Assembly: GCA_028869725.1 (NCBI GenBank) | Contig: JAGWRJ010000256.1 | Coordinates: 1 to 37,135, forward strand | Direction of reading: 5' to 3' | DNA: 37,135 bases | Source of the DNA: Alphaproteobacteria bacterium | GTDB taxonomy: Bacteria; Pseudomonadota; Alphaproteobacteria; Micropepsales; Micropepsaceae | Shown here: positions 1 to 9,357 of the stretch, in pieces | Layout of the letters: each line of letters begins with the position of its first letter | How positions within the stretch are numbered: the stretch's first letter is position 1 | Position numbers and translations under genes: made by a program | The notes under the pieces: model-generated | What the model saw: the letters and a program-made list of their open reading frames with translations, nothing else | Databases searched by the model: none | Told to the model about the DNA's origin: nothing

Positions 1-150
1 CTCACCGGCGTCCCGTTACTCACCGGCCTCCCGTTACTCACAGGCATCCCGTTACTCACAGGCATCCCGTTACTCACAGGCATCCCGTTACTCACAGGCA
101 TCCCGTTACTCACAGGCATCCCGTTACTCACAGGCATCCCGTTACTCACA
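1..150. repeat. 18-bp tandem repeat array (unit about GTTACTCACAGGCATCCC; minus strand ATGCCTGTGAGTAACGGG = MPVSNG)
   Basis: GTTACTCAC starts at 15, 33, 51, 69, 87, 105, 123 and 141 (exact 18-bp period), with a partial copy at 1-5. The array continues beyond the window. Confidence 0.97.
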
Positions 151-2624
151 GGTGTCCCCGCGGGTTCTGAACCCGGGTTTGGATGTGCCGCTTCTCCTCG
201 GTGCTCGCCTAGGATGGAAACCCTTTCAGATAAAACATCCCCAACCAGCGCCGCCTTGCCCAGCACCATCATTCCTAAAAAAACATCCAAAGGATGATCT
301 GATAGGAGGTAGATCGCTTGGACATTATTTTTCTGTCCAATTCTGTGCAGGCGATCGCGAGCCTGGCTGAGGGTTGATGGCTTGTAGGCGAGTTCGAGAA
401 ATACAACGGTGTCCGCGTGGTGCAGGGTGACGCCTTCACCCATGGCTTCCATTCCACAAACCAAGCAGTCCAGTCGCCCGCCCTGGAAATCTGCAACCAT
501 CTGCGCGCGTCGCGGCAGGTTGGTGCGACCGTCCGCGACCTCGACGCGCCACCCGGATTTGCGGATGGTGGCGGCGAGCGCATCGCTCGCGTTGTGATGC
601 GCGGTGAATACCACGAGGCAACCTTTGTTTTCTAGCGCATCATGTATGAAGTCGATCGCCGAGGCGTTCCTCGCCTTCTCAAGCCCTAGGCGCTCGCGCA
701 CCACTTCAAACTGGGCCAGTTTCTGTCCCGTGGACCACGCCAAAGCGAGGTGTTTAATTATGGGTGCCGCGCTTGCCGCCCAGGGTTTAGGTTGGGCACC
801 TTTCTCGGCAGCCAGTTTACCTGCCGCAATGATGTCATTCAGATCATCGTCTTCGCCGTCTATTCGTACTCGGATGTTCACAACCTGTTCTGTGACCGGC
901 GGCAACTCCTTCAGCACATCAGCCTTTTTCCGCCGCAACATCACTGGCTGCAACAGCGCCTTGATTCTCTCCACGGAAATCTTCTCTTGCCGCACTTCGT
1001 GGTATGCGCCCGGGTTGATCACATGCAACAACACGGCGGGCTCATTCGTGTTGTTTTGGACGGGGGTGCCGCTCATCGCTAGGCAACCGCCCGCGCTGGC
1101 GCTCAGACTGATCGCGGCGAAGGTGCGTTTTGCGTCTGCGCTCTTGACCCTGTGCGCCTCGTCTAGAACCAGAAGGTCGGGCTTCCAATCTTGCAACGCA
1201 AGCAGCAAATCCCCACGCAGCCGAGAGTGCAGCTTATGCCACTTCTGAGCCGACTCTTGAGAAAGTTCGTGAGCTACAGCATCCACCACATCAGACGGCA
1301 GCGGCTGGGAGAATTTGATTCTCTGCCCATCCAACTCCAATGGCCGCAAATCGTCTTCATCTCCCTCATCGGCAAAACCGATCTTCTTTTTGATCACCGC
1401 CTTGATAGTTTTGAATTCAGCGCCACCAGCAGCACGCCATGTCTCTGCACGCGCCACAACCTGGTCGTAGGACGCGACCAGCCATTGGGAATCTTGCGCC
1501 GGCCTGTCATGAGACCCCTCCAGTGTCTGGATTGCGCTTACCGCCCCACCCCACTTCTTGATTTCATCGACCCATACCGACCTGACCGCAGCTGGCGCCA
1601 GGATCACGGTCCTCTTGGACTTCATCGCCGACGCGGTGGCGATCGCCTGCGCCGTTTTGCCGAGCCCCATGTCGTCGGCCAGCAGCGTGCGCCCCTCCCG
1701 CGACATGACAAACCGAACGCCATCTTTTTGAAATTCCCGCAGCTTAAATCCCGCTGCGGTTGCGCTATTCCAGCCCGGGATGCTCGCCTCATCAAACTGC
1801 ACGGCATCCCAAAGACTGTCTGGGTTAAACCCATTTTCTGGCGTCCACACAATCTCGGCCGCCTGGAGCCACGCCCGCCACGTCGGCCACTCAACCAGCG
1901 GGAATGAATTGACCGATACAAGATCGCCACCTGATTTACTCGGCATGCCTGTCGCGGCCATCGTCGCCGCCACGGCCATATCGTTATCGCTGATCAAAAT
2001 CACCTCCATGACCCATCCCCGTCGGCGTACTAGAGCGGTGGGTGTCGGCAGATTCAGCAGTGGAGAATCGGGCGCGGCCGAAATTTCGTCGGGCAACGAG
2101 GCGTGCCCCGCACGTATCAAAACGCCACCCTTTCCCCGAGTCAAATTTTCAGGCTGGTACAGGTACAGCGCTGAATGGCGGTCGGCTGATGCAAACTCTT
2201 GCGCTCCCCGCGTTCGCGAATCAAAAATCTGGAACGTGGCCTTGCCGCATACCCCATGGACAGCCGGTTTCGCGGTCCGTGTGACGGGTTTAGCCCCGGG
2301 GTGCCTAGGGTCACCGATGTTGTGCCCATCGCAATCCAGTGTGAGCATGGGCCAGTCCACCAACTTGGTCAGTTTGCGCTTTACAGACTCCTGTTTTTCC
2401 TGCGGGATGCGCCAAAAGCGCGCGGGAAACGGAGCCGCAGCCTCCGCCTCATACCCCTCCACACGCAACGCGTCCCAAATGGGGCGATTCGCGTATCTGC
2501 CAGTAAATCCCATCAGATGGACTTGGCCTTGCGCATCGAGCACCTGCACCAGACATTGCTGCAGCTCTGGAAAATTCTTTTGCTCGTTCCATCCAACCCG
2601 CTTGATTTCCACTCCGTTATTCAT
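1..2624 (-). CDS. SNF2/DEAD-like helicase (partial, runs off the left edge) ending in a (X)PVSNG hexapeptide repeat tail
   Basis: Reverse strand from ATG at 2624 (MNNGVEIKRVGWNEQKNFPELQQ...) stays in one frame. Motifs: EFQKDGVRFVMSREGRTLLADDMGLGKTAQAIA (Walker A), LLVLDEAHRVKS (DEAH), MSGTPVQNNTNEP, SQARDRLHRIGQKNNVQAIYL (motif VI). The frame continues through ...GSEPAGTPVSNGMPVSNG... to position 1 with no stop, which explains its absence from the ORF track. Frame checked at 2624, 1721 and 479. Confidence 0.88.
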   Translation of the reverse strand, partial: MNNGVEIKRVGWNEQKNFPELQQCLVQVLDAQGQVHLMGFTGRYANRPIWDALRVEGYEAEAAAPFPARFWRIPQEKQESVKRKLTKLVDWPMLTLDCDGHNIGDPRHPGAKPVTRTAKPAVHGVCGKATFQIFDSRTRGAQEFASADRHSALYLYQPENLTRGKGGVLIRAGHASLPDEISAAPDSPLLNLPTPTALVRRRGWVMEVILISDNDMAVAATMAATGMPSKSGGDLVSVNSFPLVEWPTWRAWLQAAEIVWTPENGFNPDSLWDAVQFDEASIPGWNSATAAGFKLREFQKDGVRFVMSREGRTLLADDMGLGKTAQAIATASAMKSKRTVILAPAAVRSVWVDEIKKWGGAVSAIQTLEGSHDRPAQDSQWLVASYDQVVARAETWRAAGGAEFKTIKAVIKKKIGFADEGDEDDLRPLELDGQRIKFSQPLPSDVVDAVAHELSQESAQKWHKLHSRLRGDLLLALQDWKPDLLVLDEAHRVKSADAKRTFAAISLSASAGGCLAMSGTPVQNNTNEPAVLLHVINPGAYHEVRQEKISVERIKALLQPVMLRRKKADVLKELPPVTEQVVNIRVRIDGEDDDLNDIIAAGKLAAEKGAQPKPWAASAAPIIKHLALAWSTGQKLAQFEVVRERLGLEKARNASAIDFIHDALENKGCLVVFTAHHNASDALAATIRKSGWRVEVADGRTNLPRRAQMVADFQGGRLDCLVCGMEAMGEGVTLHHADTVVFLELAYKPSTLSQARDRLHRIGQKNNVQAIYLLSDHPLDVFLGMMVLGKAALVGDVLSERVSILGEHRGEAAHPNPGSEPAGTPVSNGMPVSNGMPVSNGMPVSNGMPVSNGMPVSNGMPVSNGRPVSNGTPV

Positions 2625-2695
2625 TGTCGACTCCGTTACTCACATCATAACGCGTCGCCGTTACTCACGCTTTAAAATATATCGCCGTTACTCAC
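2614..2695. repeat. Iteron-like direct repeats of CCGTTACTCAC (minus strand GTGAGTAACGG) upstream of the 1-2624 helicase
   Basis: Exact copies at 2633-2643, 2658-2668 and 2685-2695. A variant, CCGTTATTCAT, at 2614-2624 contains the helicase start codon. Same 11-mer as in the 1-150 array. Confidence 0.9.
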
Positions 2696-2920
2696 AAATT
2701 TGACACCACTGCATGAGAAGATCAAGCGGCCTAGCGCAATGGCGGCCATCTGAGCGGTTTTCGGGGTGTGCGGGACCTATCGCCGAAAAGGCCGGATCGC
2801 CTGTTATTGGCCATTCCGTCTGCATACATTCTCTCTGTTGTGTTTTTTGTCTTTAACCATGATTGCCTTTCTCAGCGCCCGCCCTAGAATTCATTAAGGA
2901 CAAAAAATAGGTTTAACCTT

Positions 2921-5740
2921 ATGGCGGTCGAACAAAACGGAAATGCGGCGCAGGCAATCGGCAAGGCACTGAGTGCTTTGCTGTTCTTAGCTAGCCGTTG
3001 CGACTGGGCGACCAGCAAGGACGGTGCGGGTTTCAGCGGCGTTGATGCACCGATTGGACATGCGCTGGCTGGGAAGACTACCCTGTCCTCGCGCGAAATG
3101 ATCGCAGCAGGGCGACTACTTGTTAAGTACAAAAAACAACTAGAACAGGGGAAAATCGATATTTCCGGGGTGAAGGAGGCAGTCGATGCGTTAACGCAGT
3201 CCGGCAATGCCGGGCGCGGCGCGGAGGGTGGGTTGGGTCGCTTGCGCCGCCGTGATGTGGTCACGGGGTGGGTTGGGATCAATCCGGCCGGCCGGATCGT
3301 GCTGGCGACCTCGTACAACGAAAGAATCGTCGCAGCGATCAAGGAACTCATCGGCGCGCGTTTCGATGGTGAAAGCAAGCAATGGACCGTCGACCCGACG
3401 CAAGAGAATGTCCTGGAAGTGCAGTCGTTGGCCCAGGAATTCGGGCTGGAAGTGCAGCCTGACCCAGGCTGGGGCCGCATGACGCCTGCGCGGAAGGTCA
3501 CCGTGGCGGATGACCGGCTCGTCGTGCATGGGGTCAATGCCGGAAAATTTCTGCGCGCTTTGCCCAAGCTGACGGGCAAGCCGGCTGTGGACGAAACGCT
3601 TTTCGGCGCTGTCCAGTGGTTGTCGCCGACCTCCATCGGCATCCCTCTGCGCTCCTGGGTGATTCGAGACGCGGCGCTCTGGCTCGAGACGACAGACCCG
3701 GATGCCCCCAATGCCAGACGGCTGGCCTGGGCCAAGCAAGTTCTGTTGCATCAGTTGGAGCAGCACTATCCGTCCGCGCAGCAACGGGAACGGCAAGTCT
3801 TCGAGCGAGCCGCAGCGCTGTCCCTGCCGGAAGACCAAATTGAGACGCTGAGGCGGGCGCTGCCGCCCGATCTGGCGACGGCGCTCATGCCGCACCAGTG
3901 GGTAGGGGCGCAGGCCATCGCCACCCGTGCGGAGATTCTCCTGTGTGACGAACAGGGACTTGGCAAGACGATCGAAATCCTCGCTGGGCTTGAGGCGGCC
4001 GGCGCGTTCCCGGCCATCGTCCTGGCGCCGGCGACCGCGCTGCTCAATTGGCGCGACGAGGCCGCCCGCTGGCTACCCCATCGGCGCGTCTCGGTGCAGG
4101 GCGGCGGGGTCGCAAAGCGCGACGCCGGAACGGACATCGCGCACGCCGAGATCGTCGTGCTCAACTATGAATCGTTCTCGAAGTATGCACCGGAACTCAA
4201 GGCAATCAAGCCGGCCGCCCTTGTGGTCGACGAGGCACAGTATCTCAAAGGGCACGATTCGGCGCGCACGGAGGCGGTCAAGGAATTCGCACGCTACAAC
4301 ATGGCGCCGGGGGCGAAGACCATTTGCGCGACCGGCACGCCCGTTATGAACCGTCCGGCCGAACTGCTCACGCTCTTGACGCTGACTCCTGGCCTGCTCA
4401 CAGATTTGGGCGGGTTTACGCGGTTCGCGTCCAGATATTGCCGGGCCACGCTCCGTCAGCTGGGGCGCGGCGTGTTCGCGCAGTCCTTCTGGGACTACGG
4501 TGGAGCGGCGAACCTGGGCGAATTGGCCAACCGCATCCGCGAGGCGGGCGGTTTTGTTCGGAGATCGAAATCTCAGGTATTGCCGGGCCTTGCGGCCAAG
4601 TCGCGGCACGTCATCGATGCCGAGCTCTGCAATCGCGTTGAGTACGAGAAGGCGCGCACGAGCCTTGCCGAATGGTTAAAGACTAAAAACAAGCCAGCCA
4701 AATTCAGGCAGCGGATGAAACCCATCCAGGATGAAGAGTCGAGCGGACTGGCGCAAATCGTCCAATGGTATGGGTGGGGCGAGGATGAGATTGAGCAGAT
4801 GCGGCTCGAGACCCATGATCGCGCCGAAGCTCTGCGGAAGGTGGGCGCCCTGCGTCAGTTAGCCGGCATAGGGAAGATCCCATCCGCGCTGCGCTGGATC
4901 GAAGAACATGTTAAGGACGAAAAACTGGTTATATTTGCTTATCACATCGATGTCCAGAACGCGCTTTTGCAGTCGTTGGAAGGCGCCGGATATCGGGCGC
5001 TGTCGATCACTGGGGACATGACGGCGGGCGCGCGTCGCAAGGCAATCCAGGAGTTTCAGGCCGACCCGGCTGCGCAAGTCATCGTCTGCTCGATCAAGGC
5101 GGCGCAGACGGCGATCACCCTGACCGCGGCCCGGCATGTGCTGATGGTCGAATTGGACTGGACACCGTCCGCGCTCGAACAGGCGGAGGACCGTGTCCAC
5201 AGAATCGGACAGACTGGCGCGGTCGATGTCAGCTATCTTCACGCCCCGTCCACACTGGACGACAGAATGGTTGAATTGCTGGAAATAAAGCGTTCAAAGA
5301 TTTCTGTCCTTAACGCTGCACATGCACCCTACGGATATCGCAAGGATGGACAACCCCGCTTGCAGCCGCCAGGTCCTGGCCGTCCGCGCCTCGATCCCGC
5401 CGAGCGTGCCGCGCGGCGCAAGAGCAGCAAGACGGGGTGGCAATCGCAACATCTTGAGTACATGCGCGACTACATGCGGGCGCGGCGACGCGACAAGGCG
5501 ATCAAAGACGCTCGGCGGGATATCAGAGACTTCGAGGTGCTCGAACGGATGGGCGTGGGCGGATATACGCGCGAGTTCGGCTACAACCTTGACGTGCGCG
5601 AAATGTATGACAAGGATCTGGCCGAGGCGCAGCGACGCGCGACTAAGGCCCGGGCACGCCTGGACAAGCTCGGTGTAGACATGCCGACCGTGGGCAGTGG
5701 ATCAGCCGCCATGTCCCCGCAGCAGGCGACATCAGCCTGA
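2921..5740 (+). CDS. SNF2-family DNA helicase (SMARCAL1-like organisation)
   Basis: 939 aa; LMPHQWVGAQAIATRAEILLCDEQGLGKTIEILAGL, VVDEAQYLKG, CATGTPVMNRPAEL, SALEQAEDRVHRIGQTGAVDVSYL. Upstream region RIVLATSYNERIVAAIKELIGARFDGESKQWTV loosely resembles a HARP domain. Confidence 0.9.
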   Translation: MAVEQNGNAAQAIGKALSALLFLASRCDWATSKDGAGFSGVDAPIGHALAGKTTLSSREMIAAGRLLVKYKKQLEQGKIDISGVKEAVDALTQSGNAGRGAEGGLGRLRRRDVVTGWVGINPAGRIVLATSYNERIVAAIKELIGARFDGESKQWTVDPTQENVLEVQSLAQEFGLEVQPDPGWGRMTPARKVTVADDRLVVHGVNAGKFLRALPKLTGKPAVDETLFGAVQWLSPTSIGIPLRSWVIRDAALWLETTDPDAPNARRLAWAKQVLLHQLEQHYPSAQQRERQVFERAAALSLPEDQIETLRRALPPDLATALMPHQWVGAQAIATRAEILLCDEQGLGKTIEILAGLEAAGAFPAIVLAPATALLNWRDEAARWLPHRRVSVQGGGVAKRDAGTDIAHAEIVVLNYESFSKYAPELKAIKPAALVVDEAQYLKGHDSARTEAVKEFARYNMAPGAKTICATGTPVMNRPAELLTLLTLTPGLLTDLGGFTRFASRYCRATLRQLGRGVFAQSFWDYGGAANLGELANRIREAGGFVRRSKSQVLPGLAAKSRHVIDAELCNRVEYEKARTSLAEWLKTKNKPAKFRQRMKPIQDEESSGLAQIVQWYGWGEDEIEQMRLETHDRAEALRKVGALRQLAGIGKIPSALRWIEEHVKDEKLVIFAYHIDVQNALLQSLEGAGYRALSITGDMTAGARRKAIQEFQADPAAQVIVCSIKAAQTAITLTAARHVLMVELDWTPSALEQAEDRVHRIGQTGAVDVSYLHAPSTLDDRMVELLEIKRSKISVLNAAHAPYGYRKDGQPRLQPPGPGRPRLDPAERAARRKSSKTGWQSQHLEYMRDYMRARRRDKAIKDARRDIRDFEVLERMGVGGYTREFGYNLDVREMYDKDLAEAQRRATKARARLDKLGVDMPTVGSGSAAMSPQQATSA

Positions 5741-5972
5741 CGACGGATCGCACGGCGGCGTTTTTGTTTCTTAACCAGCCATGCGTGGGGCGGTAGACGC
5801 ACCGGTCACAGTAGCGATCCCTTTTCTCCGGGCGGCGGTTTCGACCACAACAACTTTTGATTGTTGGATGAGGTGCGGACAGGCCCGGCATTCTTATTGG
5901 TTGCTTGGGCGGCGCTTGCCGAGCGATCAAATCACAGTACGCAACGTCGCAAAGCACTCTTTCTGGACAAAA

Positions 5973-6487
5973 ATGCAGCAGTACTCGGAACCTTACTTCT
6001 TCAAAATCTCGCGGGCCTTCCTTAGTTTGACTCGCAAAATGAACATCGTGGACGCGAATGACGTGCCGCTTTATGCTGTCTATCGACGGGGGATTTTCTC
6101 ACTCACGTATGACCTGAAAACCCCGGACGGCGTCTCCGTGTCCAGCATACGGCGCAAACTGAACTCTTTGCCTGGCGTCGAACCTGGGTTATTTTCGGGC
6201 CGCAGATCAACAGCGCGATCTGGCGCGCTTGTGCAATCAAGCGCACCATCAAGGTTGTCGAGGGCGACCGGCATGGCACCGTCATCTCGGGCAACTGGAC
6301 GTCCCCGCGATTCCGGATCAAGCAGGAAGGGGCCGAGATAACTTCGACAAAATTCAAGCTGTTCAGCGTGCGATCCAACCAGTTCGTCGAGGTGCCCCGT
6401 TCAGAGGATGCGCTTTTGTCCGTTCTTGCCCTGGTCATCGTCTGCCTGGATCGCACCGAGGATGAAGATGATCCCGATCAGGACTGA
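5973..6487 (+). pseudogene. LURP-one-related/Tubby-like protein, disrupted by one frameshift
   Basis: Frame 1: MQQYSEPYFFKISRAFLSLTRKMNIVDANDVPLYAVYRRGIFSLTYDLKTPDGVSVSSIRRKLNS. It continues in another frame as FAWRRTWVIFGPQINSAIWRACAIKRTIKVVEGDRHGTVISGNWTSPRFRIKQEGAEITSTKFKLFSVRSNQFVEV...DQD*, with the shift at the TTT run near 6167-6169. Confidence 0.6.
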
Positions 6488-6500
6488 ATCGGTGAGTTCT

Positions 6501-6537
6501 ATGGCTAGCGCGGCCCAAATCGCGCTGGCCATTTTTT
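6501..6537 (+). terminator. Rho-independent terminator
   Basis: ATGGCTAGCGCG-gcccaaat-CGCGCTGGCCAT followed by TTTTTT, just after the LURP-one-like reading frame. Confidence 0.75.
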
Positions 6538-6749
6538 CGCAAGTCACCAATAAAAACAAAGACATATGTTGTCTTTCGGTCTTTCGATCCGAAGGATTCG
6601 AGTCAACTTGGCTTTAGCAGGCGCTACACGCCGCCTCGCGGCATTCCGATCCCTCTATAGTTCGTTAGGCATCTTTGGGCATCACGAAGCAACCCATGCT
6701 TTCATTGTGCGGTTCACAGACAACCACGACCGACAGCATTCGCGCTGAG

Positions 6750-6965
6750 ATGGCGCGAAGACTCCTCTGGATCGCACTTTGGGTTGTGTTTCGCTTTTTG
6801 CCTTCGGGCAGGCGTCCGCGGCCACCCTCGCCGTCAAGGTCGTCGGCGTCAGTGACGGCGACACCTTCTCCGTGCTTGACGCCCATCACCAGCAGTTCAA
6901 GATCCGGCTCGAGACGACGCCCAGCCCAGAGGTGCGCTCGCAGACTTGCTGGTTGGGCGGATCAT
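6750..6965 (+). pseudogene. Decayed thermonuclease (SNase-like) gene
   Basis: MARRLLWIAL, then frameshift, then GCVSLFAFGQASAATLAVKVVGVSDGDTFSVLDAHHQQFKIRLE (signal peptide plus the SNase DGDT motif). The DAPE region is lost and a further frame gives ALADLLVGR. Confidence 0.55.
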
Positions 6966-7657
6966 TCCGCGCTCGACATGCGAGCCCGAGACAAATGCGC
7001 GGGGAATTCCGTACAGGTGCCTCGCTCCGCCCTCACGGGGTAATGACCCGGGATCAGGAACGGACTTGGATCAATGATCACCTCTTGCTCTGCGCGCTCC
7101 AAAAAGTGGGCGAGGACAAGGTCCCGAGGTACCCGGCTTGAGAGGATCCAGCCAAAGGGCAGGCCCAGGCTCGGCACGGGCACCGCGTACCAGCAGGCCA
7201 CCTCCTTGCTCAACGTCCAGCTAATGTTGGATGGACGGCGGCCATCGGAGAACACTTGTCCACGGAAAATCTCTACCATTGGCGGGAGCGACTGAAGACG
7301 CTCGAGCTCTTCTGCGGTCATCAAAGCCGCGGGGCTATGCGCCCGTGCGTCGCGAAACAGGGATGCCAAGTCGTTTGGGTCATCGGCCTGCAATCCGTAG
7401 TCGAGCCACACTTCGCGCAAAGCGCCAGCCACCGCGGCAGGAGGAATGCCCTCCACGCAAGCCATTGCTTCCATGACAGCGGCGGGCTCGAGAACTTCCC
7501 GATGCTCGCGATCCAGCACGGCGGCCCTTGCGGCTTGCGCCGCAGTCATGGGGTCGAGCAGGCGATCATTGAGGAATCGTTTGAACCAGGTACCGTCTTC
7601 GACGACGCACCCGAAGGCCATGACCAAGCCCTTGAGGTTCTGCAACCGAGGGTCCAT
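6962..7657 (-). CDS. Putative ADP-ribosyltransferase-like protein
   Basis: Within ORF 6962..7714; likely start MDPRLQNLKG at 7657, preceded by GGAGAAAAT. C-terminal half has IFRGQ, ISWTLSKEVACWYA and ERAEQEVIIDP, compatible with an R-S-ExE ART core. Confidence 0.5.
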   Translation of the reverse strand: MDPRLQNLKGLVMAFGCVVEDGTWFKRFLNDRLLDPMTAAQAARAAVLDREHREVLEPAAVMEAMACVEGIPPAAVAGALREVWLDYGLQADDPNDLASLFRDARAHSPAALMTAEELERLQSLPPMVEIFRGQVFSDGRRPSNISWTLSKEVACWYAVPVPSLGLPFGWILSSRVPRDLVLAHFLERAEQEVIIDPSPFLIPGHYPVRAERGTCTEFPAHLSRARMSSAE

Positions 7658-7713
7658 ATTTTCTCCAATCTGAGAGTGAATGTGAATGCCGCTGGTCCGC
7701 GCGGCCCGGTTCA

Positions 7714-8193
7714 CTACTGATCTCCCGGCGAATTCGCCGAGTCGATAGATTCGCTTCGTTCAACCCAAAGTCGCCCCTGCACGTCGGTGGTCGTGCCAAT
7801 CAGCGCATCGAGGCCTTCGGCATCCACGCGAGCCAGGACGCACAGCAGCTGCGGTTTTCCGTCGATTGCGGCGTACACCGCCGCCGACCCCTCTTGTGCT
7901 AAGACGACGATCCGATGCGCACCTCGGTCCGCCACGATCACCGTCCGCAGCCCGCGCGGGTCGGGGCGACGCCGCATCCGCCGCAGGGATCCGTAGAGCA
8001 CGTTGCACAGCAAGCGCGCCGCATACAGGTCGCGGCGGTTGCCTTGAGACAGTGCCATCTCGGCATCGCGTTCCACCTCGAAGTCGTCCACCCAAGGCAG
8101 ATCAACCTCGTAGGCACGGCGCACCGCGGCGCACGCCGCAGCAATCAGACTCGGGGCATCGGCGGCGACAGGCGCCTCTTGCATGTCATTCAT
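7714..8193 (-). CDS. Hypothetical protein
   Basis: 159 aa ORF between the actin-like and ART-like genes on the same strand; no recognised family. Confidence 0.55.
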   Translation of the reverse strand: MNDMQEAPVAADAPSLIAAACAAVRRAYEVDLPWVDDFEVERDAEMALSQGNRRDLYAARLLCNVLYGSLRRMRRRPDPRGLRTVIVADRGAHRIVVLAQEGSAAVYAAIDGKPQLLCVLARVDAEGLDALIGTTTDVQGRLWVERSESIDSANSPGDQ

Positions 8194-8267
8194 GAGATAG
8201 TTCCTTGGTCTTCAACTCGACAGCATTTCATGCAGCAGGGCTGACACAAGCCCCACCTGACGCCCGC

Positions 8268-9326
8268 TCACGCAGCCCGTCGCGCTGTTTCGACCATCCA
8301 GCCCGCCATCAGCCAGAACCCGCGCGCGTTGGAGAGCACCGGTCGCGGCAGTACGGTCAGCGGGAAATCGGCGAACACTTCCCGCACAGCGTCCTCGAAA
8401 TACGCAGCTCCGCCGCCGGCCAGCACCAGTTGGTCGATGCGGCTTGCTCTCTCCTGCTGCGCTCGTTGGAGCATGTCGGCCATGCGGTGCACGATCACTC
8501 TGGCGCCCTTGCCGATGATGGGACGGAACGGCTCGAAGTCGATCCGGCCGATGCCGACCAAGAATGACGAGCGGCGCTCCAGCCCGTCCTCGATCGTCTG
8601 CATGTCCAGCAACGCATGGGGATGCTGGCGGGTGATCGCCACCGACACATCCCTGAAGAGTTCCGAGACGCCGCCATCGAACGCGCCTGAGAGTTCCGGC
8701 ACCACCACGCTGCCGCGCATCGAGAACCAGTCGAAAGTCTTGTAGCCCGGGTCACACACCGTCACGATGTCCTGCGAGCTGATGGGCGCCGTCGTGCGGC
8801 TGCGCCAGTCGGTCACGGCGCCAACGGGCTGCGGCATGACCCGCACCGAACGAATGCTCACGGTCAGCGATTCGGTACCAAAGCGTTCGCGCAGCGACTG
8901 CGGCAGCGGTACGAGGAAGGGTTTGAGCATCTGCTCGCGCAACGGGTCTTTCAGACGGGAGAAGGAATAGACCGGCAGACCGACGACCATGGCATCCACC
9001 GTGTCCGTGGCATCGCCGAGTTGGGTGAACGCACTGTGCAGGGCACCCGCCACCAACGCCCGGTACTGCGGCGTCAGGATGTAGTTGGCGTGCAGGGTGC
9101 GACCGAACACTGATGCAGACGGCCCCACGGTGAAGTGCCGGCCATCGACCTCGACCAGAACCTGATCGGTCTTGCCGGTCTCGGCCATGTCCCGGTGATG
9201 CTGCAGGTCCACGATTTCGTGCGCGACTGAGGGCAGTACCAGACTGTGTTCAGGGCCGAGCGCCGCCGAAAAAACCCCCTTGGTATTGCCGTAGCCGACG
9301 TCCAGGCCCATGACGAATGGATGCAT
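8268..9326 (-). CDS. ParM/StbA-like actin-family plasmid segregation ATPase
   Basis: 352 aa; N-terminal MGLDVGYGNTKGVFS phosphate-1-like motif, VCDPGYKTFDWFS, LVLAGGGAAYFEDAV. Confidence 0.8.
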   Translation of the reverse strand: MHPFVMGLDVGYGNTKGVFSAALGPEHSLVLPSVAHEIVDLQHHRDMAETGKTDQVLVEVDGRHFTVGPSASVFGRTLHANYILTPQYRALVAGALHSAFTQLGDATDTVDAMVVGLPVYSFSRLKDPLREQMLKPFLVPLPQSLRERFGTESLTVSIRSVRVMPQPVGAVTDWRSRTTAPISSQDIVTVCDPGYKTFDWFSMRGSVVVPELSGAFDGGVSELFRDVSVAITRQHPHALLDMQTIEDGLERRSSFLVGIGRIDFEPFRPIIGKGARVIVHRMADMLQRAQQERASRIDQLVLAGGGAAYFEDAVREVFADFPLTVLPRPVLSNARGFWLMAGWMVETARRAA

Positions 9327-9357
9327 GTAAGACTCCTTGTAGTAACGAGTAGTGGAT

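Noticed and set aside
1-150. CRISPR array
   Set aside because: Period is only 18 bp with near-identical units and no spacers; the repeat is in-frame coding sequence.
2884-3735. 283-aa minus-strand ORF
   Set aside because: Antisense to the plus-strand SNF2 helicase.
5781-6341. 186-aa ORF taken as a complete gene
   Set aside because: Its last third is out of frame relative to the homologous-looking LURP-one segment; treated as a frameshifted gene starting near 5973.
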